Shown piece by piece: positions 1 to 10,881 of a DNA stretch of 64,000 nt. Every line of letters starts with the position of its first letter. Within the stretch, counting starts at the first letter, position 1. Position numbers and translations under genes: made by a program. The stretch is taken from contig NZ_JACIDW010000002.1 in assembly GCF_014196505.1 (NCBI RefSeq), positions 372,001-436,000 of the forward strand, in the 5' to 3' direction. This DNA is from Rhizobium metallidurans. GTDB lineage: Bacteria; Pseudomonadota; Alphaproteobacteria; Rhizobiales; Rhizobiaceae. Under the pieces are notes generated by a model. It was given only the letters and a program-made list of their open reading frames with translations, searched no databases and had not been told where the DNA came from.

Positions 1-76
1 AAACCTGCCTCCCTTGCCGGTTGGAGCAGTAACCGGCCAGCGGCCGGAAAGTTCCGCGCGTCCCTCACATGTCCAA

Positions 77-96
77 CTGTCGCAGATCTGAGACAG
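77..96. promoter_or_regulatory. 20-bp near-perfect palindrome upstream of the AcoR-like regulator
   Basis: The half-sites CTGTCGCA and TGAGACAG flank GATC, and the 20-bp unit equals its reverse complement except at one position pair. It lies about 130 bases before the regulator's start codon. It could be an operator for that Fis-type regulator or for another factor. No binding consensus is known to me for this site. Confidence 0.35.
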
Positions 97-227
97 GTCC
101 GGTCACCGCCGTGATGCCCAAACGACGGCTTACATTGCCGCGAGTTGCCAAGGACGTGTATTTTCGTCACACTCCTGTCGATGATCTGTGGTGGTAGGAG
201 CTGCAGCTCTTGATGGGAGGAACCCCG

Positions 228-1187
228 ATGCACGAACACTCTGCGCATGCGGAGCATGTCTACACGTGCACGCAGCGCGATTCAGCCGCGGCAAGTTCTT
301 CCGTGGTCGCCTCCTGGCGCCGCTGCATCGCCATGCACCAGCTGGCGCCGGAAGAGCGGCGCGCGCCTCTCCGCCTCATGGACCAGGAGTTCAGGCAGGC
401 CCGCGAACAATCCGAGCAGCTGATCGCCAACGCCACCGACGAACTCGACCGTCTGTTCACGACGGCAGGAAAGGCCGGCTGCTGCCTGCTTCTGACCGAC
501 CGCGATGGCATCGCGCTGGAGCGCCGCGGCGCGATCGGCGACGACAAGGAATTTCACGATCTCGGCCTCTGGACCGGCTCGGTCTGGACCGAAGCCAGCA
601 TCGGCACCAACGGCATCGGCACGGCGCTGGCCGACGAGCGCTCGGTCTCGATCTTTCGCGACCAGCACTTCTTCTGCTCCAACATCAAGCTCAGCTGCAC
701 GACATCGCCGATCCGCGATCATCGTGGGCAGCTGGCGGCCGCGCTCGACATCTCCACCTGCCGCGACGACGTCAACGAGATGACGCTCGGCATTCTCGCG
801 CAGATGGTGCGCGATGCCGCCATGCGCATCGAGATCAATCTCTTCCGCAGCGCCTATGCCGGCGCCCGCTTCGTGATGGTGCCCTCGGGAACCAACCCGA
901 CCGCGGCGCTTCTGGCCGTCGATCGCCACGACCTCGTGCTCGGCGCCACCCGCGCCGCGCGCCTGGCGCTGAAGCTCGACGACCGCAGCATCGCCGCCGG
1001 CATTCCGGCCGCCGATGCCCTGCACGAGACCCGCATGTCCGACGACGAGGATCTCGTCGAGGCCGAACGCGCGGCATTGCTGAGGGCTCTGACCCGCTCC
1101 AGCGGCAACGTCTCGCAGGCGGCGATCGCGCTCGGCATGAGCCGCGCCACGCTGCATCGCAAGATGAAGAAGCTCAATCTGCACTAG
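228..1187 (+). CDS. AcoR-like GAF/Fis-HTH transcriptional regulator without AAA+ domain
   Basis: This 319-residue protein looks like the sensor and DNA-binding parts of an acetoin/alcohol catabolism activator (AcoR type). The N-terminal part carries SWRRC and a GAF-like region (about residues 60-200) with WTEASIGTNGIGTALA and SPIRDHRGQLAAALDIS. The C-terminus has a Fis-type helix-turn-helix (NVSQAAIALGMSRATLHRK). The sigma-54 AAA+ domain with its GAFTGA loop is absent, and full-length AcoR proteins are about 600 residues, so it cannot itself remodel sigma-54 polymerase in the usual way. The start at 228 is preferred because GGAGGA lies six bases upstream; an ATG at 210 lacks this. The aldehyde dehydrogenase downstream is the likely target. 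The stop codon is formed by a MITE insertion. Confidence 0.85.
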   Translation: MHEHSAHAEHVYTCTQRDSAAASSSVVASWRRCIAMHQLAPEERRAPLRLMDQEFRQAREQSEQLIANATDELDRLFTTAGKAGCCLLLTDRDGIALERRGAIGDDKEFHDLGLWTGSVWTEASIGTNGIGTALADERSVSIFRDQHFFCSNIKLSCTTSPIRDHRGQLAAALDISTCRDDVNEMTLGILAQMVRDAAMRIEINLFRSAYAGARFVMVPSGTNPTAALLAVDRHDLVLGATRAARLALKLDDRSIAAGIPAADALHETRMSDDEDLVEAERAALLRALTRSSGNVSQAAIALGMSRATLHRKMKKLNLH

Positions 1188-1452
1188 GGTCAAAACTCAA
1201 TCAGGATAGGGGTTCTGCAAGCTGTATTTTGTGTCTGAGTAGGAGGAGAGGTGCGGGAAATGCCCATCATTTTCAAACCTTTCCGACGCCCGCAGGCACA
1301 AAATACAGCTTGCCCGCAGGGTTGGCGATGACGGGCCGCCTGATCGCAACCAATGCTCGACAAGACCAGAAGGTCTTGCCTTGCGCTTGTTTGCTTCCAT
1401 CCAATCCCGTCATCGTCAACAGAACCCCTATCCTGATTGAGTTTTGACCCTA
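1185..1452. mobile_element. MITE-like element with 33-bp perfect terminal inverted repeats, inserted at TA
   Basis: Positions 1185-1217 and 1420-1452 are perfect inverted copies of 33 bases when the flanking TA is included; the outer part reads GGGTCAAAACTCAATCAGG inward. TA on both sides fits a TA target duplication, as made by IS630/Tc1-mariner and some IS5-group transposases. A second, nested inverted repeat of 17 bp occurs at 1217-1233 and 1297-1313 (GCAAGCTGTATTTTGTG and its complement), and a small hairpin lies near 1360-1378. No transposase or convincing ORF is inside. Removing the element and one TA joins CAC-TA to ATCC and restores a TAA stop for the upstream gene; the insertion turned it into TAG. 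Confidence 0.85.
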
Positions 1453-1464
1453 ATCCTGTTGTAG

Positions 1465-1481
1465 TCGGCACTGATGTAGCA
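1465..1481 (+). promoter_or_regulatory. Candidate sigma-54 (-24/-12) promoter for the aldehyde dehydrogenase
   Basis: The sequence CGGCACTGATGTAGC has GG at 1467-1468 and GC at 1479-1480, which is the required GG-N10-GC spacing, and GGCAC matches the -24 element. The -12 element is TAGC instead of TTGC. It lies 13 bases past the MITE and about 120 bases before the dehydrogenase start. Confidence 0.4.
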
Positions 1482-1600
1482 GCGATGCGACACTGTGCGC
1501 TGCGGTATCGCCGGGTGCCGCTATATCCCGACACAAAAGACGCGCAGATTTCCTCCCACGGGTTCGCGTCCGAACCTGGCTCATCTCAAGGGAGGATGAC

Positions 1601-3109
<1,509 letters not shown>

Positions 3110-3173
3110 GAATCGGCTTGAATTCGGCATCCCTCATCGCATCTGAAGATGGATGCCGGGTTACGAAAGAAAG

Positions 3174-3291
3174 TCCCCCTCTGGCCTGCCGGCCATCTCC
3201 CCCACAAGGGGGGAGAAAACCAGCGGCCACCGCCTGCCTAAAGAAGCTTCGGCAGGTCGGCTGGGTTAAGCCCTCCCCCTTGTGGGGAGGG
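3174..3291. repeat. RIME-like palindromic intergenic repeats
   Basis: A CCCCTCTGGCCTGCCGGCC block followed by ATCTCCCCCACAAGGGGGGAGA (3176-3216), and a second hairpin CCCTCCCCCTTGTGGGGAGGG (3271-3291), lie between the dehydrogenase and DUF779 genes. The same unit recurs as an inverted pair at 18353-18504. This is the style of Rhizobium intergenic mosaic elements. It may act as a transcript-stabilising or terminating hairpin inside the operon. Confidence 0.7.
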
Positions 3292-3332
3292 TTGGGAGGG
3301 GTCTTCGGCCAAGCCGTGCGGAGGAGATCGCA

Positions 3333-4105
<773 letters not shown>

Positions 4106-4188
4106 TCAGGAGACAACGGCGGCCATCCGACAAAGTTCCGCGAGACCCGCCCAACCGGGAGGGCAAACCGGAGCGCCACCGCGCGGCC

Positions 4189-4290
4189 AAAAAAAAGCCA
4201 CCGCTCGTGACGGTGGCCGTAGTCATGAAGGTTCTTAAAAACCTCCAGAGGGGAACAGTTGCGTCATCGACCAGCGAGGCCGGCCGACTG
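4189..4290 (-). ncRNA. Candidate small RNA ending in a strong intrinsic terminator
   Basis: On the minus strand a 7-bp GC stem (GCCACCG / CGGTGGC, 4217-4197) is followed by eight Ts (4196-4189), a textbook terminator. No gene of normal size ends before it. Upstream lie a short hairpin (AGGTTTTTAAGAACCT), a single-stranded CU-rich stretch (GTTCCCCTCT near 4250) and AT-rich promoter-like sequence around 4290-4340. The layout of CU-rich loop plus terminator resembles alphaproteobacterial trans-acting sRNAs such as the suhB/mmgR class, from memory only. The 5' end is a guess. The rest of the 384-base gap (4085-4468) shows nothing else. A short ATG frame at 4226 overlaps the terminator and is unlikely to be a gene. 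Confidence 0.5.
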
Positions 4291-4468
4291 CATAAGCAAC
4301 TATAGGTAATAGTAGCCCCCTATCGTAAAAATTCAATCAATTGGCGGCTGAATTTATCGAGGGACGTAAATCATATTTCCAGATCCGCCCCAAAACGGGG
4401 GATAATTTACCACTTTCAGGTTGCAACCCGGCAAACACAGAAATCCGACGCCCCCGAAGCCATCGAAA

Positions 4469-5485
4469 TCAGCGCTGCACCGGGGCGGTTGATTCGCGCA
4501 GGATCAGTTCGACAGGCCAGAGCTCGTGGATCTCCAGCGGCGACCGGCCTGATACCAGTTGCAGGACCAGATCCGCGCAGCGCGTGCCCGCCGCACGCAT
4601 CGATGACCGCGTCGCCGACAGGGAGGGCGCCATGTTGTCGGCCGTCAGATAGGGAAACACGTCGTCATGGGCGATGACGGAGACCTCGCGACCGACCTGC
4701 AACCCGAGCGAGCGAACCGCGCGATAGACCCCTAGCGCCGTCATCATCGAGCCCGCGACGATCGCCGTCGGCGGATTGGCCTGCTCGAGCAGCGAGCGGG
4801 CGAAGCGAAAGCCGAGCTCGTCGGTAAAATTGCCGCTGGCGATCAACTGTGGATCGAGTTCGACCCCACGGCTCTGCAGCGCGTCGCGATAGCCCTTGTC
4901 GCGATGCAGCGCATAGGTCGCCCCCGGGCGGCCGTTGATCATGGCGATCCTGGTATGGCCGAGATCGATGAGATGCGAGGTCGCGCGGCGCACCGCGCCC
5001 TCGTTGTCGATGTCGAGCCAGGCATGCGGCACGTCGATATCGGATCGGCCGTGGACCAGAAACGGCATGCCGAGCCTGTGCAGCAGCGCGATGCGCTCGT
5101 CGTTGGGGCGCGGCGAATGCACGATGATCGCGTCGACCCGCTGGCTTTCCACCAGCCGCCGGTAGAGCTGCATCTCGTCGTTATGATCGGGGTCGGCCAT
5201 GGGAATGACGAGAATGTCGGTGTCCTCGGCCACCAGCCTCTCGGCCATCCCCGCCATGAACTCGGCGAAGTGAAACTCGCCCGCCCGCCCCATCACCACG
5301 CCGATGGCACCTGCCCGCCCGGTCTTCAGCCTGACGGCATTGACGTTCGGCCGATAGCCGAGCCGAACGGCCTCTTCCGCCACGCGCGCCCGGGTCACTT
5401 CGCTGACTTCGGGATAGCCGCTCAGCGCGCGACTGACCGTCGTCGGCGACAATCCGAGCTGTTTTGCGAACTCTCTAAGCTTCAT
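4469..5485 (-). CDS. thuR: LacI-family repressor of the trehalose (thu) operon
   Basis: This 338-residue LacI/GalR regulator has an N-terminal helix-turn-helix (LREFAKQLGLSPTTVSRALSGYPEVSEVTRARV), the hinge region near YRPNVNAVRLK, and a periplasmic-binding-protein-like sensor domain (about residues 60-335). It is transcribed divergently from thuE, the arrangement of thuR in Sinorhizobium meliloti, where the regulator responds to trehalose-type sugars. Two LacI-type operator-like sequences lie in the 317-base gap to thuE. Identification as ThuR rests on this context; the protein alone could equally be called a generic sugar-responsive LacI regulator. Confidence 0.85.
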   Translation of the reverse strand: MKLREFAKQLGLSPTTVSRALSGYPEVSEVTRARVAEEAVRLGYRPNVNAVRLKTGRAGAIGVVMGRAGEFHFAEFMAGMAERLVAEDTDILVIPMADPDHNDEMQLYRRLVESQRVDAIIVHSPRPNDERIALLHRLGMPFLVHGRSDIDVPHAWLDIDNEGAVRRATSHLIDLGHTRIAMINGRPGATYALHRDKGYRDALQSRGVELDPQLIASGNFTDELGFRFARSLLEQANPPTAIVAGSMMTALGVYRAVRSLGLQVGREVSVIAHDDVFPYLTADNMAPSLSATRSSMRAAGTRCADLVLQLVSGRSPLEIHELWPVELILRESTAPVQR

Positions 5486-5576
5486 GCACCGACACGTCTT
5501 TCATCGCCCGCTATTGGACCGTTCCCAAACCCTATAAGCCAATCCGTCGATATTTGGCACAAAATCCGCACATCGG

Positions 5577-5592
5577 CCAAACCGATTTCAAA
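5577..5592. promoter_or_regulatory. LacI-type operator candidate, thuR-proximal
   Basis: The complement reads TTTGAAATCGGTTTGG, with the central CG and flanking A/T arms typical of LacI-family operators (TGAAA-N-CG-N-TTT). It matches the second site at 5751-5766 in 14 of 16 positions. The site is about 90 bases before the thuR start. Confidence 0.55.
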
Positions 5593-5750
5593 TTTCGACT
5601 GTCATCCGCGTTTGACGTTCGACGTTCTCCACATCCATCGAGCCTCGCACCCAATTGTTTTTGCAAGACAAATCTCCGAATTGGTTCGAGGTGGACACCT
5701 GAAGAACTACCCGCTTGACTTGATATCGGGCTTCTGACAACTTTTTCCAA

Positions 5751-5766
5751 CCAAATCGTTTTCAAA
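5751..5766. promoter_or_regulatory. LacI-type operator candidate, thuE-proximal
   Basis: The complement reads TTTGAAAACGATTTGG, nearly identical to the site 174 bases away, on the same strand. It sits about 40 bases before thuE. A pair of spaced sites would allow looping repression of both divergent genes (inference). Confidence 0.55.
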
Positions 5767-5802
5767 TTAGAGGACGCTATGGTTCTTTTTGGGAGGAAGA
5801 TC

Positions 5803-7068
5803 ATGAAGTTTCGTCTTACGACGGCCGTCATCGCGGCCGCGCTCATCGGCACGGCCCTGCCGTCGCTGGCCGCCAACATCAGCATCTCTGCAAGCTCCAC
5901 CGGTAAAAACCTCGACCTGTTCCGCAAGCAGCTCGACGCCTTCGAAAAGGCGACCGGCAACAAGGTCAGCATCGTCACCATGCCGTCCTCGTCGACCGAG
6001 CAGTTCTCGCAGTACCGCCTGTGGCTCGCCGCCGGCAACAAGGATGTCGACGTCTACCAGACCGACGTGATCTGGGCGCCGCAGCTGGCCGACCAGTTCC
6101 TCGATCTCAAGGACGCCGCCAAGGACGTCGCGGGCGATTTCTTCCCCTCGATCATCCAGTCGCAGACCGTCAACGGCCGCCTCGTCGCCATGCCGCTCTA
6201 TACCGACGCACCGGCCCTCTTCTACCGCAAGGACCTGCTCGACAAGTACGGCAAGCAGCCGCCGAAGACCTGGGACGAGATGGCGGCGACCGCCAAGGAA
6301 ATCCAGGACAAGGAGCGCGAAGCCGGCCAGAAGGACCTCTGGGGCTACGTCTTCCAGGGCAACGCCTATGAAGGCCTGACCTGCAACGCGCTGGAATGGA
6401 TCAAATCGTCAGGCGGCGGCCAGATCATCGAGACCGACGGCACCATTTCGATCAACAACGAGAAGGCCGCGGCCGCCATCGAGCGCGCCAAGGGCTGGGT
6501 CGGCACCATCTCGCCGGGCGGCGTGCTTGCCTACCAGGAAGAAGAGTCACGCGGCGTCTGGCAGACCGGCAACGCCGTCTTCATGCGCAACTGGCCTTAC
6601 GCCTATGCGCTTGGAAACGGCCCTGACAGCGCCGTGAAGGGCAAGTTCGATGTCACCACGCTGCCGGCGGCCGCCGATGGCGAAAAGCCGTCCTCGACGC
6701 TCGGCGGCTGGAACCTCGCCGTCTCCAAATATTCGCAGAACCCCGAGGTGGCGATCGAGCTCGTGAAGTTCCTGACGTCGAAGGAAAGCCAGAAGCAGCG
6801 CGCCATCGAGCTCTCCAACCTGCCGACGCTGTCCGCGCTCTACGACGACAAGGACATCGCCGCCGCGGCACCCTTCATGCCGAACTGGAAGCCGATCTTC
6901 GAAAACGCCGTGCCGCGCCCCTCGGCTTCGGCCAAGGTCAAGTACAATGAGGTCTCCGCCAAGTTCTGGACCGCCGTCCACAACACGCTGTCGGGCAACG
7001 GAACGGCCGCTGAAAACCTCGAGCTTCTCGAAGCCGACCTGACGTCGCTCAAGGGCGACAACTGGTAA
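5803..7068 (+). CDS. thuE: Trehalose/disaccharide ABC transporter, periplasmic binding protein
   Basis: This 421-residue extracellular solute-binding protein (family 1) delivers trehalose, maltitol or related disaccharides to the ThuFGK transporter. An N-terminal signal peptide is clear (MKFRLTTAVIAAALIGTA, cleavage near ALPSLA-AN). The mature protein has the usual VYQTDVIWAPQLADQFLDL, a sugar-site region (PLYTDAPALFYRKDLLDKYG) and a C-terminal lobe. The start at 5803 is chosen for GGAGGA five bases upstream; an in-frame ATG at 5779 would place extra charged residues before the signal peptide. It is the first gene of thuEFGKAB, with an 84-base gap before thuF. Confidence 0.93.
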   Translation: MKFRLTTAVIAAALIGTALPSLAANISISASSTGKNLDLFRKQLDAFEKATGNKVSIVTMPSSSTEQFSQYRLWLAAGNKDVDVYQTDVIWAPQLADQFLDLKDAAKDVAGDFFPSIIQSQTVNGRLVAMPLYTDAPALFYRKDLLDKYGKQPPKTWDEMAATAKEIQDKEREAGQKDLWGYVFQGNAYEGLTCNALEWIKSSGGGQIIETDGTISINNEKAAAAIERAKGWVGTISPGGVLAYQEEESRGVWQTGNAVFMRNWPYAYALGNGPDSAVKGKFDVTTLPAAADGEKPSSTLGGWNLAVSKYSQNPEVAIELVKFLTSKESQKQRAIELSNLPTLSALYDDKDIAAAAPFMPNWKPIFENAVPRPSASAKVKYNEVSAKFWTAVHNTLSGNGTAAENLELLEADLTSLKGDNW

Positions 7069-7152
7069 TCCATCGATGCGCCGGCGGCGGGCTATCCGCT
7101 GCCGGCGCTGCGAAGGACGCCATCGTCAATCGTCTCAGGAAGCGGGTATCTC

Positions 7153-8139
7153 ATGAGTGAAGTTGCAGTTTCTGAACGCCTGAAGGCGCCGGCGCGCGCC
7201 AGGGCCACCTCGTCGGACCTGAAGGCCGACCGCGTCCGTTCCGCCTGGATGTTTCTGGCGCCGACGCTGTTCATCCTCGCCATCGTCGCCGGCTGGCCGC
7301 TGTTTCGCACCATCTACTTCAGCTTCACCAACGCCTCGCTCACCAATCTCGGCGAAGCCCGCTTCGTCGGCTTCGACAATTATCTCACATGGATCACGCT
7401 GAAGAGCGGCCGCACCGTCTACAAGGGCCTGCTCGCCGATCCAGCCTGGTGGAACGCGGTGTGGAACACGATGAAATTCACCGTGCTTTCCGTGCTGATC
7501 GAAACCGCGCTCGGCCTTATCGTCGCGCTGGTGCTCAACGCCCAGTTCGCCGGCCGCGGCATCGTGCGCGCCGCGATCCTGATCCCATGGGCGATCCCGA
7601 CCATCGTCTCGGCCAAGATGTGGGCCTGGATGCTCAACGACCAGTTCGGCATCCTGAACGACCTCTTCATGGCGCTCGGCCTGATCAGCCAGAAGATCGC
7701 CTGGACCGCCAATCCCGAGACAGCGATGACGGCTGTCCTGATCGTCGACGTCTGGAAGACCACGCCCTTCATGGCGCTTCTCATTCTCGCCGGCCTGCAG
7801 ATGGTGCCCGGCGATATCTACGAGGCCGCCAAGATCGACGGCATCAACCCGATCAAGGTCTTCTGGCGCCTGACGCTGCCGCTGATCCGCCCCGCGATCA
7901 TGGTCGCCGTCATCTTCCGCATGCTCGACGCCATGCGCATCTTCGACCTGATCTACGTGCTGACGCCGAACAACGCGCAGACCAAGACCATGTCGGTCAT
8001 GGCCCGGGAGAACCTCTTCGACTTCGACAAGTTCGCCTATGGCGCAACCGCCTCGACCGTCCTCTTCCTGCTCATCGCCACCGTCACCGTGCTCTACATG
8101 TGGCTCGGCCGCGTCAACCTCGGCGGGAGTGAACGCTGA
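7153..8139 (+). CDS. thuF: Trehalose ABC transporter, inner-membrane permease
   Basis: This 328-residue MalF-type permease has six predicted membrane segments, starting with SAWMFLAPTLFILAIVAGW. The EAA loop that contacts the ATPase is visible as YEAAKIDGINPIKVFWRLTLPL (about residues 220-240). The family is binding-protein-dependent sugar transport of the CUT1 class. Its stop overlaps the start of thuG (TGATG), which implies translational coupling, so the two permeases are made in matched amounts. Confidence 0.93.
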   Translation: MSEVAVSERLKAPARARATSSDLKADRVRSAWMFLAPTLFILAIVAGWPLFRTIYFSFTNASLTNLGEARFVGFDNYLTWITLKSGRTVYKGLLADPAWWNAVWNTMKFTVLSVLIETALGLIVALVLNAQFAGRGIVRAAILIPWAIPTIVSAKMWAWMLNDQFGILNDLFMALGLISQKIAWTANPETAMTAVLIVDVWKTTPFMALLILAGLQMVPGDIYEAAKIDGINPIKVFWRLTLPLIRPAIMVAVIFRMLDAMRIFDLIYVLTPNNAQTKTMSVMARENLFDFDKFAYGATASTVLFLLIATVTVLYMWLGRVNLGGSER

Positions 8140-8969
8140 TGCTTCTCACAGCCACGAAAAACACCCTCTTCTATCTCCTCGTCGGCGTCATCGTCATCAT
8201 CGCGGTCTTCCCCTTCTACTACGCGATCCTGACCAGTTTCAAAGCCGGCACGGCGCTGTTCGAGATCAACTACTGGCCGACCTCGATCTCCTTTGCGAAC
8301 TACACGAACGTGCTCACCACGGGCAGCTTCATCAAAAGCCTCGGCAATTCGCTGCTGATCGCCGTCTGCGTCGTCGCCGCCTCGCTGCTGCTCGCCGTCA
8401 CCGCATCCTATGCTCTCGCCCGCGTGCATTTCCGCGGCCGGGCGCTCCTGATGCTGACGATCCTGTCGGTCTCGATGTTCCCGCAGATCGCCGTGCTGGC
8501 CGGCCTGTTCGAGCTGATCCGCTGGATCGGCATCTTCAACACGCCATTCGCGCTGATCTTCTCCTACATGATCTTCACCCTGCCCTTCACGGTCTGGGTT
8601 CTGACCACCTTCATGCGTGATCTGCCCATCGAAATCGAGGAAGCGGCGATCGTCGACGGCGCCTCTCCATGGGTCATCATTACCCAGGTTTTCATGCCGC
8701 TGATGTGGCCGGCTTTGGTCACGACGGGACTGCTCGCCTTCATTACGGCCTGGAACGAATTCCTTTTCGCCCTAACCTTTACGTCTTCGGACGCGCAGCG
8801 GACCGTTCCGGTTGCCATCGCCTTGCTATCGGGCGGCAGCCAGTTCGAGATTCCGTGGGGCAACATCATGGCGGCATCCGTCATCGTCACCGTCCCGGTC
8901 GTTGTCCTGGTGCTCATATTCCAGCGCCGGATCATTTCCGGCCTCACCGCCGGCGGCGTCAAAGGTTGA
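8139..8969 (+). CDS. thuG: Trehalose ABC transporter, inner-membrane permease
   Basis: This 276-residue MalG-type permease partners ThuF. Six hydrophobic segments are visible, beginning with LFYLLVGVIVIIAVFPFYYAIL. The EAA loop reads EEAAIVDGASPWVIITQVFMPL (about residues 168-189). The start overlaps the thuF stop by one base, and the ATPase gene thuK begins 12 bases after its end. A CUT1 transporter with one binding protein, two permeases and one ATPase is complete here. Confidence 0.93.
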   Translation: MLLTATKNTLFYLLVGVIVIIAVFPFYYAILTSFKAGTALFEINYWPTSISFANYTNVLTTGSFIKSLGNSLLIAVCVVAASLLLAVTASYALARVHFRGRALLMLTILSVSMFPQIAVLAGLFELIRWIGIFNTPFALIFSYMIFTLPFTVWVLTTFMRDLPIEIEEAAIVDGASPWVIITQVFMPLMWPALVTTGLLAFITAWNEFLFALTFTSSDAQRTVPVAIALLSGGSQFEIPWGNIMAASVIVTVPVVVLVLIFQRRIISGLTAGGVKG

Positions 8970-8981
8970 AGAAAGCACGAT

Positions 8982-10010
<1,029 letters not shown>

Positions 10011-10084
10011 ACCCAACCCAAACAACCGGATCCCGACCGCTTCCCACCGGTTTCGATCCACCACGCGCATGAAGGAGCATGACC

Positions 10085-10870
10085 TTGGCTATTCGCACCA
10101 TCGTATGGGGTGAAAACATCCATGAAAACACCAACGAGATCGTCCGCGGCATCTATCCCGACGGCATGCACACGACGATCGCCAACGCGCTGAACACTGA
10201 TCCAGCGATCAGCGCCACGACCGCGACGCTGCAGGAGCCGGAACACGGCCTCACGGAAGCCCGCCTCGCCGAAACCGACGTACTGACCTGGTGGGGCCAC
10301 AAGGACCACGGCGCCGTCTCCGACGTCGTCGTCGAGCGCGTCGCCAAGCGCGTCTGGGAAGGCATGGGCCTGCTCGTCCTGCATTCCGGCCACTTCTCGA
10401 AGATCTTCAAGCGCCTGATGGGCACGCCCTGCGCGCTGAAGTGGCGCGAGGCCGGCGAGCGCGAGCGTCTTTGGACGATCAACCAGCGCCACCCGATCGC
10501 GGCAGGCATCGGCGAGAATTTCGTGCTCGAGAACGAAGAGATGTACGGCGAGCAGTTCTCCGTGCCGGAGCCGCTCGAGACGGTATTCATCTCCTGGTTC
10601 CAGGGCGGCGAAGTCTTCCGCTCGGGCCTCACCTGGCGCCGCGGCGCCGGCAACATCTTCTACTTCCGCCCGGGCCACGAGACCTATCCGACCTACCACG
10701 ACGCCAACGTCCAGAAGGTGCTGATCAACGGCGTCAAATGGGCCTATAATCCTGAGGGAGACCTGAAGAGCATCACCGATGCCCCGAATGTCCCGGTCGA
10801 GAAGGCGCTGGAGCCGATCACGGAACGCGGCCCGAGACTGCACCAGGCCGGCGAAGCCGGTTACCGCTGA
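10085..10870 (+). CDS. thuA: ThuA trehalose utilisation protein
   Basis: This is a ThuA-like protein (class-I glutamine amidotransferase-like fold) of about 261 residues, starting [20 protein letters not shown]. In rhizobia ThuA and ThuB work together on imported disaccharides through 3-keto derivatives; the chemical step of ThuA is less certain than that of Thu[11 protein letters not shown] and the histidine-rich [13 protein letters not shown] and [13 protein letters not shown] segments are family features. I prefer the TTG at 10085, because GAAGGAG then lies seven bases upstream; with the ATG at 10079 the spacing would be one base. It is followed 11 bases later by thuB. Confidence 0.9.
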   Translation: MAIRTIVWGENIHENTNEIVRGIYPDGMHTTIANALNTDPAISATTATLQEPEHGLTEARLAETDVLTWWGHKDHGAVSDVVVERVAKRVWEGMGLLVLHSGHFSKIFKRLMGTPCALKWREAGERERLWTINQRHPIAAGIGENFVLENEEMYGEQFSVPEPLETVFISWFQGGEVFRSGLTWRRGAGNIFYFRPGHETYPTYHDANVQKVLINGVKWAYNPEGDLKSITDAPNVPVEKALEPITERGPRLHQAGEAGYR

Positions 10871-10881
10871 GGAGAAGAGCA

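Noticed and set aside
188..1534. Frames crossing the MITE on both strands (419 and 114 codons)
   Set aside because: They run through the regulator in the wrong frame or through the inverted repeats, and have no family features.
4341..4652. A 103-codon plus-strand frame
   Set aside because: It overlaps the end of thuR on the other strand and has no ribosome site or recognisable product.
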